A DNA stretch of 13,848 nt from Bacillota bacterium. GTDB lineage: Bacteria > Bacillota > Clostridia > Lachnospirales > Cellulosilyticaceae. The position numbers and the translations under genes are program-made. Every line of letters begins with the position of its first letter. The first letter of the stretch is position 1. The stretch lies in NCBI GenBank assembly GCA_023393125.1, contig JAEWMQ010000109.1, positions 1 through 13,848 of the forward strand, given 5' to 3'. Shown here in pieces: positions 1 to 6,578 of the stretch. The notes beneath the pieces were generated by a model. The model had not been told where the DNA came from and searched no databases. It saw only the letters and a list, made by a program, of their open reading frames with translations.

Positions 1-90
1 AAACATATCATCACCAATTTTCCTCTTTTAGTTAGACTGTCATTTAGTCTTTTTAGTTAATGCCAATAAAAATAAAATTTTCTAAATAGG

Positions 91-120
91 ATGCCAAAAA
101 GTTTGATAAAATAGTATAAT
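91..120 (+). promoter_or_regulatory. Probable promoter of the left-edge membrane protein gene
   Basis: A perfect -10 box TATAAT lies at 115-120. An 18-nt spacer separates it from ATGCCA at 91-96, which matches 4 of 6 bases of TTGACA. The implied start is near 127, leaving about a 30-nt leader before the GTG at 158. The -10 box is convincing and the -35 box is weak. Confidence 0.45.
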
Positions 121-157
121 CATTAGAAACAGGGGATATATTTCAAGGAGGTGTCTA

Positions 158-601
158 GTGAATTGGATTAATGTATTGGGACTCATTATTGTGCTATTTA
201 TGCTTATTCCTAATATAGTGTATGCTTATAAAAACAAAAATACTGTAAACCTATGTGATCATAAAATAATGAACATTATTGAACAGATTGGACGATATAG
301 CTCTATGTTTTTAATGGTATTTAATATTGGAATACTAGAATTCGGATTTGCTTCAAACGAACTTTTTGTTCTATGGATTATAGGTATTGTAGTCTTATTA
401 TTTCTATATTGGCTATTTTGGTATTTCTACTTTAAATCACCTCGCCTATTCTTTGCCCTAATGCTTGCCATTATTCCGAGTTGTATTTTTATTTTCACAG
501 GTCTTTCTATGCGTCATTGGCTATTAGTGATAGTAGGTATTCTATTTAGTGTAGGACACATTTATGTGACATATCAAAATAACTCCACCAAAACAGTATA
601 G
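158..601 (+). CDS. Unrecognised small integral membrane protein, about 5 TM helices
   Basis: The 147-residue product is very hydrophobic, with about five predicted membrane helices (roughly residues 4-24, 48-66, 69-92, 96-117 and 119-139) separated by short loops, and no catalytic motif that I can see. The start is GTG at 158, chosen because AAGGAGG at 145-151 sits 6 nt upstream. It is the only full-length plus-strand gene in the window and is convergent with the LytTR-regulator operon. Its last codons form the left arm of a 16-bp hairpin that probably terminates transcription. I do not recognise a named family; a conserved uncharacterised Firmicute membrane protein is the most I can say. Confidence 0.8.
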   Translation: MNWINVLGLIIVLFMLIPNIVYAYKNKNTVNLCDHKIMNIIEQIGRYSSMFLMVFNIGILEFGFASNELFVLWIIGIVVLLFLYWLFWYFYFKSPRLFFALMLAIIPSCIFIFTGLSMRHWLLVIVGILFSVGHIYVTYQNNSTKTV

Positions 602-634
602 TTGATAACTTTAGCTGCTTTGGTGGAGTTATTT
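577..634 (+). terminator. Terminator hairpin overlapping the 3' end of the membrane protein gene
   Basis: The arms 577-592 and 619-634 are perfect 16-bp inverted repeats around a 26-nt loop, ending in TTATTT on the right. The left arm lies inside the last codons of the upstream gene. The long loop and short U tract make it less canonical, but its position between convergent genes supports a terminator. Confidence 0.6.
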
Positions 635-804
635 CATTTAACCTACGTATTTCTTAGCCTATTTACTTTAGATAATCTTTCTGCATTTATATGAATCCTA
701 TATCTTACTTAATCCTTTATTTAATACGAAATAGGTCTCATAGTCTTAACTAATTATAAGATATGCACTTTTTAGCAAAAATAACTGCTTCAACACAGAC
801 ACCA

Positions 805-1545
805 TTAAAAAAAGCGTTTTTTAATCTCTTCGTATTTTTCTGCTGTTAGAAGCGCATCTTTTTCCATATCTTTAAACTTTACAATATAAGTCCAACGTCC
901 ATAAGGTTCGATTTTAGTAATTTGAGATAAATTAATAAGGTACGATTTATGACTACGTAAAAATTGGTCTGGTTCTAGCTTGCCTTCTATATCACTCAAG
1001 CTAGCTGTAGTAGTAAAAGCATCTCGTTTGGTATAAATAATTGTACTGCTATTTTCTCTTTGAACTAAAATAATGTCATTGATATCCACAAAGCTCATAC
1101 TTTCTTTACCTTTTACTAACAATTTATTAAGACCTTGTTCATACTTAACGATTTTATCAATTTCCTCATTTCTTTGTGGCAACTTAAGTTCCTTAATTCT
1201 CTCTAGCGTTTGACTTACTCTTTCCACATTAAAAGGTTTTACCAAGTAATCAAAAGCATAGACTTCAAAGGCATTGGACATAAATTCATTATGAGCTGTG
1301 GCAAAAATAATTTTAGTTTTAGGGTCTAAATCGGCTATCATTTTAGCACATTCTAGACCACTCCCCCCATTAATTTCAATATCTAGAAATACAACCTCTG
1401 GTTTTTCCTTAGTGAAAAGTGAGATAGCCCCTAGCATTTGGTCACTTTCTCCTACCACTTCAAAGCCATCTACACGCTCAATAATTTTTCTTAAAAGGGT
1501 TCTTATACCTTCTTCATCTTCTACAAGTAGTACCTTTATCGCCAT
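805..1545 (-). CDS. LytTR-family response regulator
   Basis: The 246-residue protein has an N-terminal receiver domain (about 1-120) with acidic residues E9/D10, phospho-acceptor D55 (in FLDIEI), T83 and K103 (VKP), so all key positions are present. A C-terminal LytTR DNA-binding domain (about 140-246) carries the typical FLRSHKSYLIN segment. Proteins of this class (AgrA, LytR, VirR) bind paired direct repeats upstream of promoters and usually partner with GHKL kinases. The ATG follows GGGGG with a 5-nt spacer and begins only 10 nt after the preceding gene, so it is the last gene of the nfeD-floA operon. The likely partner is the sensor kinase at 3629-4456; that pairing is inferred from position and family. 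No clear terminator follows it. Confidence 0.93.
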   Translation of the reverse strand: MAIKVLLVEDEEGIRTLLRKIIERVDGFEVVGESDQMLGAISLFTKEKPEVVFLDIEINGGSGLECAKMIADLDPKTKIIFATAHNEFMSNAFEVYAFDYLVKPFNVERVSQTLERIKELKLPQRNEEIDKIVKYEQGLNKLLVKGKESMSFVDINDIILVQRENSSTIIYTKRDAFTTTASLSDIEGKLEPDQFLRSHKSYLINLSQITKIEPYGRWTYIVKFKDMEKDALLTAEKYEEIKKRFF

Positions 1546-1555
1546 AGGATCCCCC

Positions 1556-1993
1556 TTATCTTCTATGTCTTTTCTTACACCTTGGTTCTCCTAAAACTTC
1601 TGACCACAAAATAGCTTCCCTTAACTGCTGCTTATTAGGACTAGAGAAACTGCTTGCTGGCATTTGCTTGGATACTGCCGTTAACTCTTTTACTTTAGCT
1701 ACAGGTAATGGTGGTGGCTCAAGTTCCAAATGAGCTTTCTTTTTCTTTACGAGCTTCTTTTTGATATGTCTTCTTTGGTCACTTTCCTCTTCTAAAGAAT
1801 CCTGGTCTTCGAATTCACCTAAAATTTCCTGATTATTATCTTCATTATAGTTATTAATATAACTATTGATGGCATCTTTTTGATTGCTCCTGTTATTCTT
1901 TTTACCACTTATTGAGAAAACGTCAGCTAATTGATGTCTACGCCCTCCTTCTATCCTTAGTAAAGCTCCTAAATTAAACCTTGAAGTTGCCAT
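1556..1993 (-). CDS. Uncharacterised charged protein of the floA operon
   Basis: The 145-residue protein has no membrane segment. A glycine/arginine-containing N-terminus (about 1-30) leads into an Asn/Glu/Asp-rich low-complexity region (about 35-75), then a lysine-rich stretch (about 76-88) and a Pro/Ser linker. The C-terminal block, residues about 121-145, is predicted helical: LREAILWSEVLGEP followed by a very basic tail. That last block looks like the conserved part. The start ATG at 1993 follows GGAGG with an 8-nt spacer and overlaps the 3' end of floA by 20 nt, implying translational coupling. No function can be assigned. Its place suggests an accessory or adaptor of the FloA/NfeD system, which is inference only. 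Confidence 0.8.
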   Translation of the reverse strand: MATSRFNLGALLRIEGGRRHQLADVFSISGKKNNRSNQKDAINSYINNYNEDNNQEILGEFEDQDSLEEESDQRRHIKKKLVKKKKAHLELEPPPLPVAKVKELTAVSKQMPASSFSSPNKQQLREAILWSEVLGEPRCKKRHRR

Positions 1994-2963
1994 CCTTATT
2001 ACCTCCTAAAGGGCTTTCCATTTCCTTTGTTTTAGAAAGGGCAGCTCTCATTTCGGTGTCTGCTTTTAAATTTTGCATATCATAATAATCCATAACGCCT
2101 AGCTTACCTTCTCTAAGAGCATAAGCCATAGCTTTTGGTACTTCAGCCTCTGCTTCTACAACGTAAGCTCTCATTTCTTGTTCTTTGGCCACAGCCATGG
2201 CTCTTCTTTCCTCTGCTTTAGCTTGAGCAATATTTTTATCTGCTTCGGCCTGAGAAATTTGAAGGTGTGCACCAATATTTCTACCTACATCAATGTCCGC
2301 AATATCGATAGATAAGATTTCAAAAGCTGTACCTGAATCTAAGCCCTTACTAAGAACACGTTTAGAAATATGATCTGGATTTTCAATCACTTCTTTATGA
2401 GAATCGGCTGATCCAACAGTCGTAACAATTCCTTCACCAATTCTAGCAAGTACAGTAGCTTCACCAGCACCACCTACCAGACGCTCAATATCTGCTCTTA
2501 CCGTCACCCTTGCTTTTACTAAAAGCTCAATTCCATCTTTTGCTACTGCTGATACATTACCTGTTTCAATAACCTTAGGCTGAACACTCATTTTAACCGC
2601 ATCTAGCACATCACGTCCTGCAAGGTCAATCGCTGCTGCTTTTTCAAAATGTAGCTCAATGCCAGCTCTCTCTGCTGCAATAAGGGCATTTACTACCTTA
2701 TCTACATTACCCCCTGCAAGATAGTGTGCCTCTAGTTCATTAACACTTAAATTAATCCCTGCTTTAGTTGATTTAATAAGAGGTAGTACAATTCTATCTG
2801 GTACAACACGCCTTAATTTCATACCTATCAGATTAAAAATACTTACCTTTACATTAGCTGCTAAAGAAGATACCCATAAGCCTACTGGTATAAAGGTAAA
2901 AAAGAAAACGATAAATAAACCAATAACCCCAATTAATACGATTGTTCCTACTACATTACTCAT
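1974..2963 (-). CDS. floA: Flotillin-like scaffold protein FloA
   Basis: FloA proteins organise functional membrane microdomains in Bacillus and relatives, affecting fluidity, secretion and signalling-kinase assembly. The 329-residue length matches B. subtilis FloA (YqfA, about 331). It has a hydrophobic N-terminal membrane anchor (about 5-30), an SPFH/band-7 core, and a C-terminal helical region rich in Glu-Ala/Lys-Ala repeats (about 235-285) that drives oligomerisation. The C-terminus ends in a basic/polar tail. The ATG follows GGGGAG with a 5-nt spacer and overlaps the nfeD stop as ATGA, so the two are translationally coupled. The neighbouring NfeD protein is the standard partner family. 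Nothing in the sequence looks truncated or broken. Confidence 0.95.
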   Translation of the reverse strand: MSNVVGTIVLIGVIGLFIVFFFTFIPVGLWVSSLAANVKVSIFNLIGMKLRRVVPDRIVLPLIKSTKAGINLSVNELEAHYLAGGNVDKVVNALIAAERAGIELHFEKAAAIDLAGRDVLDAVKMSVQPKVIETGNVSAVAKDGIELLVKARVTVRADIERLVGGAGEATVLARIGEGIVTTVGSADSHKEVIENPDHISKRVLSKGLDSGTAFEILSIDIADIDVGRNIGAHLQISQAEADKNIAQAKAEERRAMAVAKEQEMRAYVVEAEAEVPKAMAYALREGKLGVMDYYDMQNLKADTEMRAALSKTKEMESPLGGNKDGNFKV

Positions 2964-3472
2964 TTCTGCTCCCCACTTTCCTCTATGGATTTAACAATTA
3001 GCTTTGAACCTTTTACCTCATAAATTTGAATTTTGGTTCCTACCTGAATGTACTTACCTGATGAAATTACATCAAAATCTATGCCATCAAAGTTTCCCAC
3101 CCCAGATGGTCTAAGGTCTGTAGCTGCAACTCCTTTTTTGCCTAGTAAATAATTTAAATCACTAGAGCTAATATAACCCTTATCTTTATTTTGTTCCTCA
3201 TTTAGAATAATAGGTGAACGTAATTTCCCTTTGGATAGAAACCACAATATTCCTGCTAACATAACACCTAATATTGCTAATATAATGACTGCTAAAGCTG
3301 TACCCTCTTGCAAACTATCTGCTGAAATAATAACACCTACTACAAGGCATATACTTCCTAATACACCCGGCATTGAAATTCCTGGATGAAGCATCTCAAT
3401 ACCAACAAGAATAAATCCTGTTAAAAATAAAGCTACACTTATTAAAGTAATGCCATCTAATAAATTAATCAC
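2960..3472 (-). CDS. Short NfeD-family membrane protein
   Basis: The 170-residue protein has three or four hydrophobic segments in its first half (about 7-28, 32-50, 58-80), including the characteristic Glu-Met-x-His-Pro-Gly motif (EMLHPG). The C-terminal soluble part (about 110-165) fits the NfeD OB-fold (LLGKKGVAATDLRPSG...). It lacks the ClpP-like protease domain of long NfeD proteins such as B. subtilis YqeZ, so it is the truncated form. NfeD proteins are nearly always encoded beside SPFH proteins and are thought to act with them at the membrane. The start is GTG at 3472, with AGGGGG upstream. It overlaps floA by 4 nt. Confidence 0.92.
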   Translation of the reverse strand: MINLLDGITLISVALFLTGFILVGIEMLHPGISMPGVLGSICLVVGVIISADSLQEGTALAVIILAILGVMLAGILWFLSKGKLRSPIILNEEQNKDKGYISSSDLNYLLGKKGVAATDLRPSGVGNFDGIDFDVISSGKYIQVGTKIQIYEVKGSKLIVKSIEESGEQK

Positions 3473-3628
3473 CTGCTAGCCCCCTTTCTTTAAATCCTTT
3501 ATTTCTATATTAATCATAGCCTATTCATAAATTCGCTACTATAGAAAATACTCAAGTTATACACTTTCATCTTTATCCTGTCATTTTTCATTGTTTATAT
3601 CTCGCTATAAACTGATTTTAGATTTTAA
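3473..3628 (-). other. Kinase-nfeD intergenic region with no strong terminator
   Basis: These 156 nt hold a weak 7-bp A/T hairpin (arms 3593-3599 and 3606-3612) without a U tract, and no convincing -35/-10 pair that I can see. A 25-codon ATG reading frame is present but has no ribosome site. Read-through from the kinase into nfeD is therefore plausible, though an alternative-sigma promoter cannot be excluded. Confidence 0.4.
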
Positions 3629-4456
3629 CTATTTATCTCCCTTAGGTAATTGAATTTGAAAGCTTGTCTTTTCCTCAGTAGATATAACATGAATAGTTCC
3701 TCCTGATGCTCCAATAATCTTTTGCACAATATATAGTCCCATTCCATGGCCCACTTCTTTCTTAGTCGTATAGCCTTGTCTAAAAATCTGGTCTAACTGA
3801 TTATTATCCATCATAGGTCCATCATTACAGATATTAAATAAGTAGTCTTCACCTTCTTCATTAATATCTACACTTAAATGCCTTTCGCAAGATTTTAAAA
3901 GAAGGGCTGTTATGCCATTATCAATGATATTAGCAAGTACTTTACAAAGCTCCCAAGGCTCTATCTTAAGGTATCTTAAATCTGTTTCTATATTTAAATC
4001 CATATGTACTTTGTTCTTCTCTGCCACTTCTAGTTTGGCTTGTAATAGTGCATTAATAGCTGGTTGAGCTGTTTTTAAAGCTCTGCTTACTTTAACAACT
4101 TCGTTAAATACTGGCTCCATATACTTTTTAGCTTCTTCATACTCTTCTAATTCTATTAAGCCGTATACCACCTGAAGATGATTAAGATAATCATGTCTTT
4201 GTGCTCTTAACGTAGTATTAAGCTCTTCTAGGTTTTTCATACTTTCTAATAGGTTCTCATTTCTAAGCCTATTCGCATAAAGAATACCTACTATCGTAGC
4301 TAGACTATTAATAAGAGCAAGACCTACTACCAAATATGCAGAAATGCTTACATTCTCCCAAACCCCTTCTCCCTTATTAAGCCACATACCTAGTACTAAA
4401 ATAATTTGCATAAAATTGACGAAGAGTAATACACCTATAACTTTTTTTACATTCAA
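3629..4456 (-). CDS. GHKL sensor histidine kinase with Spo0B-type phospho-acceptor domain
   Basis: The 275-residue kinase has two N-terminal membrane helices (about 5-26 and 37-61) with a very short external loop. The Spo0B-like dimerisation segment RHDYLNHLQ carries the probable phospho-acceptor H88. The C-terminal ATPase domain has N-box residues N176/N180, NDG at 211-213 and GHGMGL at 236-241. It resembles AgrC/CitA-class kinases, which pair with LytTR or related regulators. The minimal sensor suggests detection within the membrane. The reading frame opens only with TTG at 4456, preceded by a run of eight G. A better SD-ATG (AGGAG at 4482-4478, ATG at 4472-4470) lies upstream but one base out of frame. 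The pairing with the regulator at 805-1545 is inferred. Confidence 0.92.
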   Translation of the reverse strand: MNVKKVIGVLLFVNFMQIILVLGMWLNKGEGVWENVSISAYLVVGLALINSLATIVGILYANRLRNENLLESMKNLEELNTTLRAQRHDYLNHLQVVYGLIELEEYEEAKKYMEPVFNEVVKVSRALKTAQPAINALLQAKLEVAEKNKVHMDLNIETDLRYLKIEPWELCKVLANIIDNGITALLLKSCERHLSVDINEEGEDYLFNICNDGPMMDNNQLDQIFRQGYTTKKEVGHGMGLYIVQKIIGASGGTIHVISTEEKTSFQIQLPKGDK

Positions 4457-4482
4457 TTGATTCCCCCCCCATAAATACTCCT
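4456..4482 (-). promoter_or_regulatory. Kinase translation-initiation region with G8 tract
   Basis: Read on the minus strand: AGGAG (4482-4478), 5-nt spacer, ATG (4472-4470), eight consecutive G (4470-4463, the first being the G of ATG), then TTG at 4456. As sequenced, the ATG frame ends after 31 codons. Loss of one G would place the ATG in frame and add MGGNQ to the kinase N-terminus. With G8, only the TTG opens the kinase frame, with the G run acting as an improvised SD. A run of seven A (4448-4442) follows just inside the gene. Confidence 0.7.
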
Positions 4483-4488
4483 AGCATT

Positions 4489-4510
4489 ATTATAGCATAT
4501 ATTCATTATA
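4489..4510 (-). promoter_or_regulatory. Candidate -10 elements for the kinase gene
   Basis: On the minus strand, TGCTATAAT at 4497-4489 is a perfect extended -10 box, and a second TATAAT lies at 4510-4505. Neither has a good -35 box at 17 nt. The proximal one would start transcription almost at the SD, giving a very short leader for the ATG but a workable one for the TTG. The distal one gives a leader of about 25 nt to the ATG. Confidence 0.4.
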
Positions 4511-4631
4511 TACAATGTCGCATCACCGCTGAAACAAAGGATGAACCGACTGCTCTCATGCATTAATCCGCAGGTCTATTTTGTCCTACTATCGCATATG
4601 TATAAAGTATCAAATCACATGGAGGTCTGCT

Positions 4632-4736
4632 ATGCCGGATAAGGGAAAAAGCAAATCAAACTCTGCTGCAAAAGGTAAGTCTACAGCTAAATCAAAAAAC
4701 GACAGTAAGAATACTAAAAACACTAAGAAAAAATAA
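4632..4736 (+). CDS. 34-residue lysine-rich mini-protein
   Basis: A short open frame from ATG 4632 to TAA 4734-4736 encodes 34 residues, of which 12 are lysine and 6 serine, with Asn, Thr, Ala and Gly and no aromatic residues (begins MPDKGKSKS, ends in KKK). GGAGG at 4621-4625 sits 6 nt before the ATG, and a hairpin terminator follows immediately, so it has the layout of a real monocistronic gene. It is divergent from the kinase and opposes the genes to its right. The composition suggests an unstructured, nucleic-acid-associated peptide. I do not recognise the family, and a role in DNA or RNA binding or in spores would be a guess. Confidence 0.65.
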   Translation: MPDKGKSKSNSAAKGKSTAKSKNDSKNTKNTKKK

Positions 4737-4742
4737 TAAATC

Positions 4743-4773
4743 AGGGTATAGGCCACTCTATAGCTTATACCCT
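4743..4773 (+). terminator. Terminator after the lysine-rich mini-protein gene
   Basis: AGGGTATA at 4743-4750 pairs with TATACCCT at 4766-4773 (8 bp). A 15-nt loop separates the arms, and an AATTTATTATTTTATT tail follows on the plus strand. It begins 7 nt after the TAA stop codon, supporting the small upstream gene as a transcription unit. Confidence 0.65.
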
Positions 4774-4907
4774 AATTTATTATTTTATTGATGACTATTC
4801 TAAAAAAGTGCTATCTTAGTACCTCTTTGAATTGCAGTATTATTTTCTGCTACCTCTTCTAACTTCTAAAAAATTTATGATACAGTGCCTAATAGCTATC
4901 TATTAAT

Positions 4908-4959
4908 AAAGAAATCATGGCAATCTAGAATAATTCTTCTAGATTGCCATGATTTCTTT
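4908..4959 (-). terminator. 23-bp perfect hairpin terminating the bactofilin-DUF4004 unit
   Basis: Arms 4908-4930 and 4937-4959 are perfect 23-nt inverted repeats with a 6-nt loop. Both outer flanks are T-rich in the exit direction (TTTCTTTATT on minus, TTTCTTTTTAG on plus), so it can stop transcription both ways. It starts 11 nt after the DUF4004 stop codon. Confidence 0.85.
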
Positions 4960-4970
4960 TTAGTAAAGCT

Positions 4971-5600
4971 CTAAATTAATTTTAAACTCATCTCGCTGAC
5001 TTCTTTTATAAGGTCAATCTCCATAATCTTAACAGCACTACTATCCACGATTACTTCACCTTGATTATGACATCCTACAATAAAGGAAATACCGAACTTT
5101 CTAAAGAGGAGAAGCTTACTTTCTTCTTTATATAGTTTTCCAAAAGCCTCATTTAACATATCACTTAACATCTTAATTTCATCTACTGTAATAATTGATT
5201 TTAAAAGATATTTTTCTATGACTGCTAAGATAATAAGCTCTTTTTTCTCTACTTCTTTTATATCTCCATATAAACTATTAAAAATTTCTTTAGCAGCTGG
5301 GCTGACAGCTTCTTTTGCCATAATAAACTCTATGTCAAATACCTTTTCACCCTCTTCTTTATTGAGTAAAGCTGCTATTTCCTCTAATGAAGTGCCATCC
5401 TTCATAGAAAGGATTAATTCAATACGTTCTAGAATTTTATCTCTTCTAAAAAAGGTTTCTTGCCCTGTAGGCGAGGATTTTTTAATAAACCAATCCTCCG
5501 GAATAATATTCATACGTTTCCATCTATAAAGTTGCCCATAGGAAATGTTAGTTAGCTCTAATAGCTCTTTTTTTGAAATTAATTCATCCACTATTCTCAC
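4971..5600 (-). CDS. DUF4004 (YhbD-like) protein with MerR-like HTH
   Basis: The 209-residue protein resembles B. subtilis YhbD (DUF4004). Residues about 8-75 look like a MerR-type winged helix-turn-helix (SYGQLYRWKRMNIIP, then a basic wing and FFRRDKILERIELI). The C-terminal two thirds is a predicted helical/mixed region of unknown function. The annotated GTG at 5600 follows AAGGG closely. A GTG three codons inside, at 5591, has a better-placed GAGGTG, so the true start may be either. It lies 14 nt downstream of the bactofilin gene, the same pairing as B. subtilis yhbD-yhbE-yhbF. DNA binding is inferred from the HTH, and a plausible target is the palindromic promoter of its own operon. Confidence 0.82.
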   Translation of the reverse strand: MRIVDELISKKELLELTNISYGQLYRWKRMNIIPEDWFIKKSSPTGQETFFRRDKILERIELILSMKDGTSLEEIAALLNKEEGEKVFDIEFIMAKEAVSPAAKEIFNSLYGDIKEVEKKELIILAVIEKYLLKSIITVDEIKMLSDMLNEAFGKLYKEESKLLLFRKFGISFIVGCHNQGEVIVDSSAVKIMEIDLIKEVSEMSLKLI

Positions 5601-5614
5601 CTCTGCCCTTCATT

Positions 5615-6352
5615 CTAGATTTGATTAACTGTATCTACTATTGCCTCTGGATCAATATCAACGTGGTCACTATATTCTACAACACCGATTCTACAGCCTT
5701 TACCAATTTTAATATTTTTACCTCTTACTACTTTAGCTTGGCAATTCTCTAAAATGATTTCGTCCCCTTCAATAATACTAGCAACAACTTTATTTTCCTT
5801 TAAAATCTTAGGCATAAAAGGTCCAAGAATCTTTGTTACATTCTCATACCCTTGTCTAATTCTTATTCTAGCAGCGCCAATCTCATTTAAAACAGATGTT
5901 CCAACTGCTGTAAATATTAATACTTCACAGTTTAGAAAGTTACCACAGTTTAAAACCCCTTCAATCTCAATCATTTCTCCAGAGATATCTTCTTTTACTT
6001 CTAAAAAGCCTTTCCCTCTAACTTCATTGGCTTTTAAGCATTTCTCTACTTTAGTCATACCATTAACATGTAGCTCTTGTGATACCTCTACATTACCTTC
6101 ACACTTCAAAACTCCTGATACATCAATGTTATCTGCTAAAATATTACCTTCTACCTTACAAGTACCTGATACCCCTAACTTCTTTGTCTCAAGCTCTCCT
6201 AGAAGTGTACCAATCCCTGAAACTTGAAACTTCTCGCTTTTCACGCTCTCTGTAAATTTACCACTTCCAGCTATACTAACTTTATCAAACTCGCCGCCAC
6301 CATAGGTTCCTAGTCCATCAATTTGAATTGAATGAAGCTTACTATTTTCCAT
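5615..6352 (-). CDS. Bactofilin-family polymer-forming cytoskeletal protein (YhbE/YhbF-like)
   Basis: The 245-residue protein is built of repeated short beta-strand units rich in Gly/Val/Ile with regularly spaced turns (for example ISGSGKF-like, VSGTCKVEGNI, VSGVLKCEGNV, VNGMTKVEKCL). This is the pattern of the right-handed beta-helix polymer-forming domain (PF04519). B. subtilis BacE/BacF (YhbE/YhbF), needed for flagellar assembly, are of similar length. Several cysteines lie on the repeats. It has no signal peptide and no membrane segment, so it should be cytoplasmic and polymerise non-polarly. ATG at 6352 follows GGAGG with an 8-nt spacer. It is the first gene of a two-gene operon with the DUF4004 protein, driven by the promoter at 6392-6420. 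No flagellar genes are visible here, so its cargo is unknown. Confidence 0.88.
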   Translation of the reverse strand: MENSKLHSIQIDGLGTYGGGEFDKVSIAGSGKFTESVKSEKFQVSGIGTLLGELETKKLGVSGTCKVEGNILADNIDVSGVLKCEGNVEVSQELHVNGMTKVEKCLKANEVRGKGFLEVKEDISGEMIEIEGVLNCGNFLNCEVLIFTAVGTSVLNEIGAARIRIRQGYENVTKILGPFMPKILKENKVVASIIEGDEIILENCQAKVVRGKNIKIGKGCRIGVVEYSDHVDIDPEAIVDTVNQI

Positions 6353-6366
6353 TTCTTATACCTCCA

Positions 6367-6440
6367 TAACATTGTTTTGTTATCTAAGCCAATATTAGCA
6401 TAACATTGTTACGCCGTCAATTAAAATTAGATTAACGTTA
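6367..6440. promoter_or_regulatory. Cluster of TAAC/GTTA palindromic elements (candidate operators)
   Basis: Three related dyads flank the bactofilin promoter. TAACGTTA is at 6433-6440, upstream of -35. TAACATTGTTA is at 6401-6411, centred in the -35/-10 spacer. A looser TAACATTGTTTTGTTA is at 6367-6382, in the leader just before the SD. The half-site TAAC/GTTA is shared by all three. MerR-type regulators bind dyads in the promoter spacer, and the second gene of the operon has a MerR-like domain, so autoregulation is a reasonable inference. Confidence 0.5.
6392..6420 (-). promoter_or_regulatory. Strong promoter of the bactofilin-DUF4004 operon
   Basis: On the minus strand, TTGACG (6420-6415) is separated by exactly 17 nt from TAATAT (6397-6392), which is extended by TGC. 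The leader to the ATG at 6352 is about 33 nt. The spacer contains the palindrome at 6401-6411. Confidence 0.8.
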
Positions 6441-6480
6441 CAAAACTTTTTATCATTATTTTTTAATCTTCTAGACAAAA

Positions 6481-6529
6481 AAAGAGCTTGTTTAGTTTCT
6501 AATTACTAGAACTACTAAACAAGCTCTTT
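6481..6529 (-). terminator. Terminator of the DUF2922 gene
   Basis: Arms 6481-6496 and 6514-6529 form a perfect 16-bp stem, extended by 5 more pairs after a 2-nt bulge. On the minus strand it is followed by a run of seven T, a canonical intrinsic terminator about 50 nt after the DUF2922 stop. Confidence 0.88.
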
Positions 6530-6578
6530 ATCATTTACTTAATCGTATTAATGCTTCATATAAATTTAATGTCTTCTC

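Noticed and set aside
34..54. Hairpin AGACT/AGTCT followed by TTTT as a terminator of an upstream gene
   Set aside because: The stem is only 5 bp and the upstream gene is outside the window.
27..61. Direct repeat TTTAGTTA (27-34 and 52-59) upstream of the left-edge gene as a LytTR binding site
   Set aside because: The 25-nt period and the base matches do not fit paired LytTR elements well, and the site lies about 30 nt upstream of the weak -35. It may be chance in A/T-rich sequence.
602..804. Possible small RNA or gene in the convergent spacer
   Set aside because: Apart from the right arm of the terminator, I see no ribosome site, conserved structure or strong promoter.
3501..3590. 25-codon ATG frame on the minus strand between the kinase and nfeD genes
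   Set aside because: No ribosome site, and the composition looks like spacer.
5754..6227. 157-codon plus-strand open frame
   Set aside because: It lies antisense to the bactofilin gene, which has a consensus start, an SD and clear repeat structure. The antisense frame arises from that repetitive coding sequence.
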